A stretch of DNA of 13,902 nt, taken from assembly GCA_900551995.1 (NCBI GenBank), contig URXW01000043.1, positions 1 through 13,902 of the forward strand, written 5' to 3'. Within the stretch, counting starts at the first letter, position 1; every line of letters starts with the position of its first letter. Below are positions 7,049-12,500 of this stretch, piece by piece. The notes beneath the pieces are model-generated. The model ran no database searches. It was not told the origin of the DNA and worked only from the letters and a program-made list of their open reading frames with translations. The position numbers and the translations under genes are program-made. Source of the stretch: an uncultured Eubacteriales bacterium (GTDB taxonomy: Bacteria; Bacillota; Clostridia; Oscillospirales; Oscillospiraceae).

Positions 7049-7900
7049 TCAGTTGGCTGCCGCCGCGCCTGCCTTGGCGATGATGGATGCGGCCTCGGAG
7101 GAAGTAGCGTAGTCAAAGAAGGACTGTGCCGCGGGGGAGAGTGTTTTGCCCTCCACCGTTACCAGCACGAAGGGACGCTGCACCTTGTAGCTGCCGTCCT
7201 TGACAGTCGCCTCGCTGGGGGTCACGCCGTCCACGTTCAGAGCCTTCACGGTGTCCTTGATGGACGCCAGAGACGCGTAGCCGATGGCGTCGGGGTTCTG
7301 GCTCACGGCGGTGATGACATCGCCGGTGGAGGTCAGCTCCTGACGGTACTGGCACTTGTCCTTGGTGCCGGTGATGGACTCGAAGCCGTCGCGGGTGCCG
7401 CTGGCCGCCTCACGTCCGATGAGAACGACCTCAGCGTCCTTGCCGCCCACGTCCTTCCAGTTGGTGATCTCGCCGGTGTACAGCTTGGCGATCTGGTCGA
7501 TGCTCAGGTCGCTGACGGGGTTGTCGGGATGGACGATGATGGCGATGCCGTCATACGCCAGCACGGTCTCCTTCAGACCGGCGGACTTCTCCTCGTCCTT
7601 CAGAGCGCGGGAGGAAAGCCCGATGTCGCAGGTGCCCTCCTGCACGGCGGTGATGCCGGAGCCGGAGCCGGTGGGGTTGTAGTTGACGGTGACGCCGCTG
7701 TTGGCGGCCATGTAGGACTCGCTCAGTGCGCCGATGACCTTCTCCATGGAGGTGGAGCCGTCGGTGGAGACGGTGCCGGTCAGCTGGGTCTGGGACTGGT
7801 CGTCCGTCTTGGCAGTGTCGTCGGTCTTGGGCTCGCTGCCGCACGCCGCCAGAGACAGTGCCAGCAGCGCGGCAAGCGCGAACGTAATGATCTTCTTCAT
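7049..7900 (-). CDS. pstS: Phosphate-binding lipoprotein PstS
   Basis: This is a 283-residue extracytoplasmic phosphate receptor that feeds PstCAB. The ATG at 7900 gives a classical lipoprotein signal peptide: a MKK n-region, a hydrophobic core, and the lipobox LAAC with lipidated Cys20. It is followed by a flexible Asp/Thr/Gln-rich linker (about 22-40). The mature domain opens with VSTDGSTSMEKV and contains YNPTGSGSGITAVQEGTCDIGLSSR in two conserved halves. These are the phosphate-contacting loops of PstS proteins. REAASGTRDGFESI further on is also typical. An upstream in-frame start at 7993 would place 31 extra residues before the signal peptide and overlap the promoter, so it is rejected. 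This is the first gene of the pst operon, under the Pho-box promoter. Confidence 0.96.
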   Translation of the reverse strand: MKKIITFALAALLALSLAACGSEPKTDDTAKTDDQSQTQLTGTVSTDGSTSMEKVIGALSESYMAANSGVTVNYNPTGSGSGITAVQEGTCDIGLSSRALKDEEKSAGLKETVLAYDGIAIIVHPDNPVSDLSIDQIAKLYTGEITNWKDVGGKDAEVVLIGREAASGTRDGFESITGTKDKCQYRQELTSTGDVITAVSQNPDAIGYASLASIKDTVKALNVDGVTPSEATVKDGSYKVQRPFVLVTVEGKTLSPAAQSFFDYATSSEAASIIAKAGAAAAN

Positions 7901-7954
7901 AATGTGTATTACCTCGTTTCCTTTTTCGTTTTGGATTTCCCTGAGTACGCCCTC

Positions 7955-8009
7955 ATTGTAGGAGCGGAATGTAAAGGCAGAAAGCACACCCATGTAAAAT
8001 CAACGTAAA
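7955..8009 (-). promoter_or_regulatory. Pho-box promoter of the pst operon
   Basis: Reading on the - strand, TTTACG (8009-8004), TTTACA (7998-7993), a poor copy GTGCTT (7987-7982) and TTTACA (7975-7970) are spaced 11, 11 and 12 bases apart. This matches the direct-repeat, 11-bp-period boxes bound by Gram-positive PhoP. A good -10 hexamer, TACAAT (7960-7955), lies nine bases after the last box and 54 bases before the pstS ATG. The -35 position has no good hexamer, as expected for an activator-dependent promoter. The assignment combines visible repeats with known PhoP-box rules. Confidence 0.75.
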
Positions 8010-8035
8010 AAAAACGACCCCCGGAGGGGTCGTTT
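8007..8035 (-). terminator. Terminator of the metalloregulator gene, abutting the Pho boxes
   Basis: On the - strand, AAACGACCCC (8035-8026) pairs with GGGGTCGTTT (8021-8012) around TCCG, followed by a continuous run of eight T (8014-8007). It ends transcription of the dtxR-type gene, whose stop is at 8060. The T run merges with the first Pho box (TTTACG begins at 8009), so the two elements share three bases. Confidence 0.9.
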
Positions 8036-8059
8036 CCGCTTTGCTTATGATATGAGGGG

Positions 8060-8428
8060 TCACAGGCTGCGCTTGGCGTGGTCGCAGATGGCGTCGAAGG
8101 TCTTTTGGCTGATGTCGTGCTCGATCTTGCAGGCGTCCGCCTCGGCGGTGGCGGCGTCCACGCCCAACGCCATGAGAAAGCGGGTGAGGGTGTGGTGCCG
8201 GTCCAGCATACTCTCGGCGATGGACAGACCGGTGGGCGTCAGCGTAATAAGCCCGTCCTTGTCCATGGTGATGTAGCCATTCTCCCGCAGACGCTTGGTG
8301 GCGTAGGTGACGCTGGGCTTCGTGACGCCCAGATGCTCCGCCACGTCGATGGAGCGGATGTAGCCGTGCTGCTGCTGCATCATCAGCATGGTCTCTAAAT
8401 AATCCTCGGAGGCACGCAGTATTTGCAT
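8060..8428 (-). CDS. DtxR/MntR-family metal-dependent repressor
   Basis: This is a 122-residue metalloregulator. A winged helix-turn-helix occupies about residues 1-70 (SEDYLETMLMM, SIDVAEHLGVTKPSVTYATKRLRENGYI). A dimerisation and metal-binding domain follows (about 72-122). Likely metal ligands by alignment in mind are D9, E12, H78, C100, E103 and H104. The ACKIEH segment resembles the Cys-x-x-Glu-His site of iron-type DtxR/IdeR more than the Glu site of MntR. The SH3-like C-terminal domain of DtxR is absent. The ATG at 8428 is chosen because the upstream in-frame ATG at 8476 lies inside the promoter. The gene is divergent from feoA, so it is the likely repressor of the feo operon. Iron rather than manganese sensing is an inference. 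Confidence 0.88.
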   Translation of the reverse strand: MQILRASEDYLETMLMMQQQHGYIRSIDVAEHLGVTKPSVTYATKRLRENGYITMDKDGLITLTPTGLSIAESMLDRHHTLTRFLMALGVDAATAEADACKIEHDISQKTFDAICDHAKRSL

Positions 8429-8464
8429 AGAGGTTTCACCAACTTTCCCGATTACATTGATAAC

Positions 8465-8493
8465 AGGATAACACACATTTCACAAACTTACAA
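8465..8493 (-). promoter_or_regulatory. Promoter of the metalloregulator gene
   Basis: On the - strand, TTGTAA (8493-8488) and TATCCT (8470-8465) are separated by exactly 17 bases, a reasonable sigma-70-type promoter. Transcription would begin near 8458, giving a leader of about 30 bases before the ATG at 8428. No GGTTA-N8-TAACC dyad is seen here, so autoregulation is not evident. Confidence 0.6.
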
Positions 8494-8521
8494 GTGCGGC
8501 AAAAAAATTTCGTTCTCCCTA

Positions 8522-8550
8522 TTGACAAAGAGGGTTTGAGGTATTAAACT
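8522..8550 (+). promoter_or_regulatory. Promoter of the feo operon
   Basis: A perfect -35 hexamer, TTGACA (8522-8527), is followed by a 17-base spacer and TAAACT (8545-8550). Transcription would begin near 8557, immediately before the first dyad operator and about 113 bases before the first feoA start. The strong hexamers fit a promoter controlled by a repressor. Confidence 0.75.
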
Positions 8551-8558
8551 GTGCCGTA

Positions 8559-8576
8559 GGTTAAGGGTGGCTAACC
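8559..8576 (+). promoter_or_regulatory. Dyad operator 1 of the feo operon (candidate)
   Basis: GGTTA (8559-8563) and TAACC (8572-8576) form a dyad with an 8-base centre, starting at or just after the expected transcription start. The right half with its flank, GTGGCTAACCGC, is repeated identically in operator 2. The position and its place between the promoter and feoA, opposite a DtxR-family gene, suggest a metalloregulator site. The spacing differs from the classical DtxR box, so binding is inferred. Confidence 0.6.
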
Positions 8577-8630
8577 GCCGTGGCTGCGCTGCGCGGATAA
8601 AAGCCCTATGAAACCGATTTTTTCAGACAG

Positions 8631-8652
8631 GCGGTTAGTTGTGGCTAACCGC
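8631..8652 (+). promoter_or_regulatory. Dyad operator 2 / leader hairpin before feoA
   Basis: GCGGTTAG (8631-8638) and CTAACCGC (8645-8652) are perfect inverted repeats around TTGTGG. The core GGTTA-N8-TAACC matches operator 1. It lies 17 bases before the first feoA start and just before its GGAGGG ribosome binding site (8658-8663). It can act as a DNA operator or as an 8-bp RNA hairpin next to the ribosome binding site. Confidence 0.6.
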
Positions 8653-8669
8653 AGAACGGAGGGACAGAC

Positions 8670-8882
8670 ATGATGCCGTTGATGTTGGCGGATACGGGAA
8701 CGGAGCAGCTCATCCGCAGGGTGGGCGGCTCGCCGGAGATGAAAAAGCATCTGGAGGATCTGGGCTTTACGCCGGGGAGCACCGTCACGCTGGTGTCCGC
8801 CATGGGCGGAAACGTCATCGTGAAGGTGAAGGAATCCCGCGTCGCCATCAGTCAGGAGATGGCGCGGAAGATCATGGTTTGA
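8670..8882 (+). CDS. feoA: FeoA-family protein, first copy
   Basis: This is a 70-residue SH3-fold FeoA domain protein, a small cytoplasmic partner needed for full activity of the ferrous iron transporter FeoB. Family features are visible: HLEDLGFTPGSTVTLVSAMGGNVIVKVKESRVAISQEMARKIMV, in order the LGF-x-PG turn, a glycine hairpin, and the SR-(I/V)-A segment before a terminal A-x-x-I-x-V. GGAGGG (8658-8663) serves either the ATG at 8670 (6-base spacing) or the one at 8673 (9 bases). The first is given here. It is the first gene of the feo operon, 28 bases before a second, divergent feoA. Confidence 0.9.
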   Translation: MMPLMLADTGTEQLIRRVGGSPEMKKHLEDLGFTPGSTVTLVSAMGGNVIVKVKESRVAISQEMARKIMV

Positions 8883-8910
8883 CAATAACGATATAAAGGA
8901 GCGAGAAAAC

Positions 8911-9132
8911 ATGAAAACGCTGCGAGATGTGAAGATCGGCGAGACGGTCAAGGTGGTGAAGCTCCACGGGGAGGGTCCCGTGAAGCGGCGCATTATGGAC
9001 ATGGGCATTACCCGCGGGGTGGAGGTCTATGTCCGGAAAGTGGCTCCCCTGGGCGACCCCATGGAGGTCACGGTGCGGGGTTATGAGCTGAGTCTGCGGA
9101 AGGCGGACACCGAGATGATCGAGGTCGAGTGA
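8911..9132 (+). CDS. feoA: FeoA-family protein, second copy
   Basis: This is a 73-residue FeoA domain protein with the canonical form: TLRDVKIGETVKVVKLHG, then RRIMDMGITRGVEV, then PLGDPMEVTVRGYELSLRK before the terminal MIEVE. AAGGAG lies upstream at a good distance from the ATG. It differs strongly from the first copy: this one has the DMGI-T-RG turn and the GDP-x-E-x-x-x-RGYELSLR signature, whereas the first has LGFTPG and SRVAIS. The two are therefore long-diverged paralogues rather than a recent duplication. It probably docks on the cytoplasmic side of FeoB, encoded 46 bases downstream. Confidence 0.95.
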   Translation: MKTLRDVKIGETVKVVKLHGEGPVKRRIMDMGITRGVEVYVRKVAPLGDPMEVTVRGYELSLRKADTEMIEVE

Positions 9133-9178
9133 TTTTTTACCCAGAAGTTTAACAAGACTAACCGAAAGGAGAGACAAT

Positions 9179-11575
9179 ATGGAAAAACAGATCAAAATCG
9201 CGTTGGCGGGCAATCCCAACTCCGGGAAAACCACCCTGTTCAACGCGCTGACGGGCTCCAACCAGTTCGTGGGCAACTGGCCGGGCGTGACGGTGGAGAA
9301 GAAAGAGGGCAAGCTGAAAAAGCACGACGACGTAAGCATTATGGACTTGCCGGGTATCTACTCCCTGTCCCCCTACACGCTGGAGGAGGTGGTGGCGCGG
9401 AACTATCTGATCGAGCAGCGTCCCGACGCCATTTTGAACATCATCGACGGCACCAATCTGGAGCGGAATCTGTATCTGACCACACAGCTGACGGAGTTGG
9501 GTATCCCCGTGGTCATCGCCATCAACATGATGGACGTGGTGCGGAAGAACGGCGATGAGATCAACATGGAGGAGCTGAGCCGGGAGCTGGGGTGCAGGAT
9601 CGTGGAGATCTCCGCGCTGAAGGGCGAGGGCATTATGGAGGCCGCCGAGGCCGCCATCGCCGCCGCCAAAAAGACAAGAACCGTGCCCATGCACACGTTC
9701 TCCGGCCCCGTGGAGCACGCCATCGCCCACATTGAGGAGGCAGCCGTCCACGGTCTGCCGGAGGAGCAGCAGCGGTGGTACGCCATCAAGATCTTCGAGC
9801 GGGACGACAAGGTGCTGGCGAAGCTGGACATCCCCGCCGAGACTATGCACCACATCGAGGCCGACATCCAGGCTGCCGAGAAGGAGCAGGACGACGATGC
9901 GGAGAGCATCATCACCAACGAGCGGTACGTGTACATTGCGGAGATCATCAAGGCGTGCTATAAGAAGAAAAACGCCGGTCAGCTGTCCGTCAGCGACAAG
10001 ATCGACCGGGTCGTGACCAACCGGTGGCTGGGTCTGCCGATCTTCGCCGCGGTGATGTTCCTTGTGTACTACATCTCCATGGTGACGGTGGGTGCCGCCG
10101 CTACCGATTGGGCAAACGACGGGCTGTTCGGCGACGGCTGGCACCTGCTGGGTATCGACGGCGGGTACAGCGAGCTGTCCGAGCGGTACAGCGACGCGGA
10201 GCAGCTGGTGGTGGGCTACGACCTCTACACGGCGGAGCACGGCGTGCCCGCCAACGGCGTATTCACCTACGACGTGGAGGACGAGGAGACGCTGGCGGTC
10301 ACCACCGAGACGGCGACGGTGGCGGACTATGAGAAGGCGAAGGCCACGCTGGAGGAGATCGGCGAGGAGCCGGATCCCGCCGACTACGGCGTGTGGGTGC
10401 CCGGTGTGCCGGTGCTCATCGGAAACGCACTGGAATCCGCCGGTGCCGCCGACTGGCTCAGCGGTCTGATCCTGGACGGCATTGTGGCGGGCGTCGGCGC
10501 GGTGCTGGGCTTCGTGCCCCAGATGCTGGTGCTGTTCTTGCTGCTGGCATTTCTGGAGGCGTGCGGCTATATGGCGCGTATCGCCTTCGTGCTGGATCGT
10601 ATTTTCCGCAAGTTCGGCCTGTCCGGTAAGAGCTTCATCCCCATGCTCATCGGCACCGGCTGCGGTATCCCCGGCGTCATGGCGTCCCGCACCATCGAGA
10701 ATGAGCGCGACCGGCGCATGACCATTATGACCACCACGTTTATCCCCTGCGGCGCCAAGGTGCCCTTTATCGCCATGATCGCCGGAGCCATCTTCGGCGG
10801 CAGCGCGTGGGTGTCCACCTCCGCCTACTTCATCGGCATGGCCGCCATCGTCCTCTCCGGCATTATGCTGAAAAAGACGAAGATGTTCGCCGGCGACCCC
10901 GCGCCCTTCGTGATGGAGCTGCCCGCCTACCACTGGCCCACCGTGGGCAACGTCCTGCGCTCCATGTGGGAGCGGGGCTGGAGCTTCATTAAGAAGGCGG
11001 GCACCATCATCCTGCTGTCCACCATCTTCGTGTGGTTCACCAGCTACTTCGGCTGGGTGGACGGGCAGTTCCAGATGCTGTCCGACGAGCAGATCGACTG
11101 CTCCATCCTGGCTGCCATCGGCGGTGCCATCGACTGGATCTTCGCGCCTCTGGGCTGGGGCAACTGGCAGGCGGTGGTGGCGTCCATCACCGGTCTGGTG
11201 GCGAAGGAGAACATCGTGGGCACGCTGGGCGTGCTGTACGGCGGCGGCGACGGCAGCGTTTACGACGCTATGGCGGCGGCGTTCACCGGTATCACCGCGT
11301 ACAGCTTCCTGGTGTTCAACCTGCTGTGCGCCCCCTGCTTCGCCGCCATCGGCGCCATCAAGCGGGAGATGAACAGTGCCAAGTGGACGTGGTTCGCCAT
11401 CGGCTACCAGTGCGGCTTCGCCTACGTGGTCGCCCTGATGGTCAACCAGTTCGGCGGACTGTTCACCGGGAATGTGAATATCCCCGGCGTCGTCGTGGCG
11501 GTGCTTCTGCTGGCGGGCATGGTCTATATGCTGTGCAAGCCCTATCACGAGGCCACGAAGCTGTCCGTGGAGTAA
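9179..11575 (+). CDS. feoB: Ferrous iron transporter FeoB
   Basis: This is a 798-residue membrane transporter that imports Fe(II), with an N-terminal GTPase. G1 is GNPNSGKTT (11-19), switch threonine T38 lies in GVTVE, G3 is DLPG (56-59), G4 is NMMD (116-119) and G5 is SAL (145-147). A helical linker domain follows to about 275. The first membrane helix is at about 284-306. The membrane core carries FVPQMLVLFLLLAFLEACGYMAR, GTGCGIPGVMASRTI and FIPCGAKVP, with conserved-site cysteines C462, C494 and C523. Between helix 1 and the next conserved helix lies an unusual acidic insert at about residues 319-415. The ATG follows AAAGGAG. The gene is flanked by feoA and a FeoB-associated peptide, as is typical. 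Confidence 0.97.
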   Translation: MEKQIKIALAGNPNSGKTTLFNALTGSNQFVGNWPGVTVEKKEGKLKKHDDVSIMDLPGIYSLSPYTLEEVVARNYLIEQRPDAILNIIDGTNLERNLYLTTQLTELGIPVVIAINMMDVVRKNGDEINMEELSRELGCRIVEISALKGEGIMEAAEAAIAAAKKTRTVPMHTFSGPVEHAIAHIEEAAVHGLPEEQQRWYAIKIFERDDKVLAKLDIPAETMHHIEADIQAAEKEQDDDAESIITNERYVYIAEIIKACYKKKNAGQLSVSDKIDRVVTNRWLGLPIFAAVMFLVYYISMVTVGAAATDWANDGLFGDGWHLLGIDGGYSELSERYSDAEQLVVGYDLYTAEHGVPANGVFTYDVEDEETLAVTTETATVADYEKAKATLEEIGEEPDPADYGVWVPGVPVLIGNALESAGAADWLSGLILDGIVAGVGAVLGFVPQMLVLFLLLAFLEACGYMARIAFVLDRIFRKFGLSGKSFIPMLIGTGCGIPGVMASRTIENERDRRMTIMTTTFIPCGAKVPFIAMIAGAIFGGSAWVSTSAYFIGMAAIVLSGIMLKKTKMFAGDPAPFVMELPAYHWPTVGNVLRSMWERGWSFIKKAGTIILLSTIFVWFTSYFGWVDGQFQMLSDEQIDCSILAAIGGAIDWIFAPLGWGNWQAVVASITGLVAKENIVGTLGVLYGGGDGSVYDAMAAAFTGITAYSFLVFNLLCAPCFAAIGAIKREMNSAKWTWFAIGYQCGFAYVVALMVNQFGGLFTGNVNIPGVVVAVLLLAGMVYMLCKPYHEATKLSVE

Positions 11576-11606
11576 GAACGCGATACTGCGAAAGGAGTGA
11601 GATCCC

Positions 11607-11789
11607 ATGCTGCAATGGTTGTCAGCGAATATAGGCACTATCCTCATCGGCGGCGCACTGCTTGCTGTTGTCCTTCTCATCGTCCGCTACCTGCTGCGCC
11701 AGCGGAAGGCAGGGAAGTCCTCCTGCGGCACCGGCTGCGCCCACTGCGCCATGCACGGGCAGTGCCATAGCCAAGGCTGCAAGCATTAA
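11607..11789 (+). CDS. FeoB-associated Cys-rich membrane protein
   Basis: This is a 60-residue peptide with one membrane helix (about residues 9-29) and a basic RYLLRQRKAGK stop-transfer segment. A short cytoplasmic tail rich in cysteine and histidine follows (C-x3-C-x2-C-x5-C-H-x3-C, ending KH). This is the form of the FeoB-associated Cys-rich family, which is found directly after feoB in many Firmicutes and Bacteroidetes. It may play the part of FeoC or hand iron on from FeoB. AAAGGAG lies ahead of the ATG, and the gap to feoB is 31 bases. Function is inferred from association only. Confidence 0.9.
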   Translation: MLQWLSANIGTILIGGALLAVVLLIVRYLLRQRKAGKSSCGTGCAHCAMHGQCHSQGCKH

Positions 11790-11795
11790 AGGGGA

Positions 11796-11821
11796 GGGGA
11801 GAGGCGTTCGCGCCTCCCCCC
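11796..11821 (+). other. GC-rich hairpin between the Cys-rich peptide and HMA genes
   Basis: GAGGCG (11801-11806) pairs with CGCCTC (11811-11816) around a TTCG tetraloop. After one mismatch, four more G-C pairs extend it. There is no T run, so it is probably a message-stabilising or attenuating hairpin within the feo operon rather than a terminator. Confidence 0.6.
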
Positions 11822-11842
11822 TCGCCAAAAGAGGTGTTCCAC

Positions 11843-12100
11843 ATGATCGAAACGGTTTTGAAGGTGGAGGGCATGGCTTGCGGAATGTGCGAAAGCCACG
11901 TCAACGACACCATCCGGGGGAAATTCCCCGTCAAGAGAGTCACGTCCTCCCACAGCAGGGGCGAGACGGTGATCCTGTCGGAGTCGGCACTGGACGAGCA
12001 GTCGCTCCGGGACGCCATCGCCGCCACCGGCTATGAGGTCACGTCCGTGGACGCGCACCCCTACACCAAGAAGGGCGCGTTTTCCTTCCTCAGAAAATGA
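11843..12100 (+). CDS. Small heavy-metal-associated (HMA) domain protein
   Basis: This is an 85-residue protein with the HMA ferredoxin-like fold seen in copper chaperones (CopZ) and in the N-termini of P-type ATPases. The metal site is GMACGMC with Cys13 and Cys16. A helix (ESHVNDTIRGKF) and the conserved late segment DEQSLRDAIAATGYEVTSV follow. The last 15 residues are a basic tail (KKGAFSFLRK). The ATG at 11843 is chosen because GAGGTG (11831-11836) lies six bases upstream. A GTG at 11834 would overlap that site. It is the last gene before the operon terminator, so it is probably co-transcribed with feoB. HMA CxxC sites usually bind Cu(I), so its place in an iron operon is notable and its metal is unknown. 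Confidence 0.88.
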   Translation: MIETVLKVEGMACGMCESHVNDTIRGKFPVKRVTSSHSRGETVILSESALDEQSLRDAIAATGYEVTSVDAHPYTKKGAFSFLRK

Positions 12101-12107
12101 GCAAAAC

Positions 12108-12133
12108 AAAAAAGCACCCGGCGGTGCTTTTTT
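12108..12133 (+). terminator. Terminator of the feo operon
   Basis: AAAAAAGCACC (12108-12118) pairs with GGTGCTTTTTT (12123-12133) around CGGC, seven bases after the HMA gene stop. It has the full A-stem-T form of an intrinsic terminator and could work in either direction. Its T run borders the candidate promoter of the DUF2325 gene. Confidence 0.92.
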
Positions 12134-12161
12134 GAAACCCGTGAGTTAAATGGATTTAACC
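12132..12161 (+). promoter_or_regulatory. Candidate promoter with dyad operator upstream of the DUF2325 gene
   Basis: GTTAAAT (12145-12151) and ATTTAAC (12154-12160) form a perfect palindrome around GG. In the 18-base frame 12144-12161 it reads (A)GTTA-N8-TAAC(C), the same geometry as the two feo operators. A weak promoter fits: TTGAAA (12132-12137), a 17-base spacer and TTTAAC (12155-12160), so the dyad would cover the -10. TATACA at 12167 is an alternative -10. The palindrome is seen directly, while its binding by the metalloregulator is inferred. Confidence 0.55.
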
Positions 12162-12211
12162 AAAAATATACACAGAAAGCAAAATATGATGATAAGAAAG
12201 GAAAGTGAGAT

Positions 12212-12493
12212 ATGAGCGTTGTGATTTTAGGCGGTAATGAGCGCATGGAGCGGCGGTACAAGGAGCTGTGTCAGGCGTACAAGTGCTCCGCCAAGGTATT
12301 CACCAAGCCCGCCGGCGGGCTGAAAAACAAGCTGGGCAGCCCCGATTTGATGGTATTCTTCACCTCCACCATGTCCCACAAGCTGGTGCAGAGTGCTCTC
12401 AGCGAGATGAAGGGCACGCCCACGCGGATCGAGAGGTGTCACACCAGCTCCCTGACCGCGCTGCGGAATATTCTGGAAAAGCACGCGGGGTGA
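12212..12493 (+). CDS. DUF2325-domain protein of unknown function
   Basis: This is a 93-residue soluble protein recognised as the DUF2325 family. It opens with VVILGGNERMERRYKELC, a short beta strand with a glycine turn and helix. A central LMVFFTSTMSHKLVQSALS and a final helix (TALRNILEK) follow, which suggests a small Rossmann-like alpha/beta unit. Cys20, Cys25, Cys76 and His77 are possible ligands or redox residues. It has an AAAGGAAAG ribosome binding site and stands alone after the feo terminator. The upstream dyad matches the feo operators, which ties it to metal regulation. No enzymatic activity can be assigned. It converges on corA with only seven bases between stops and no terminator visible there. 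Confidence 0.85.
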   Translation: MSVVILGGNERMERRYKELCQAYKCSAKVFTKPAGGLKNKLGSPDLMVFFTSTMSHKLVQSALSEMKGTPTRIERCHTSSLTALRNILEKHAG

Positions 12494-12500
12494 GCGCGCC

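Noticed and set aside
8551..8669. Known metal riboswitch (NiCo/czcD type) in the feo leader
   Set aside because: The characteristic conserved internal-loop sequences and four-helix layout were not recognised. Only the two dyads and their alternative pairing are visible.
9146..9163. Fourth copy of the GGTTA-N8-TAACC dyad just before feoB
   Set aside because: Only the right half is intact. The left half is AGTTT, there is no promoter nearby, and it lies between co-transcribed genes, so it may be chance.
9158..11680. An 840-codon open frame on the - strand opposite feoB
   Set aside because: It is a shadow of the high-GC feoB reading frame. The translation is low-complexity His/Asp/Gly/Leu-rich with no recognisable domain, while the + strand encodes a complete FeoB.
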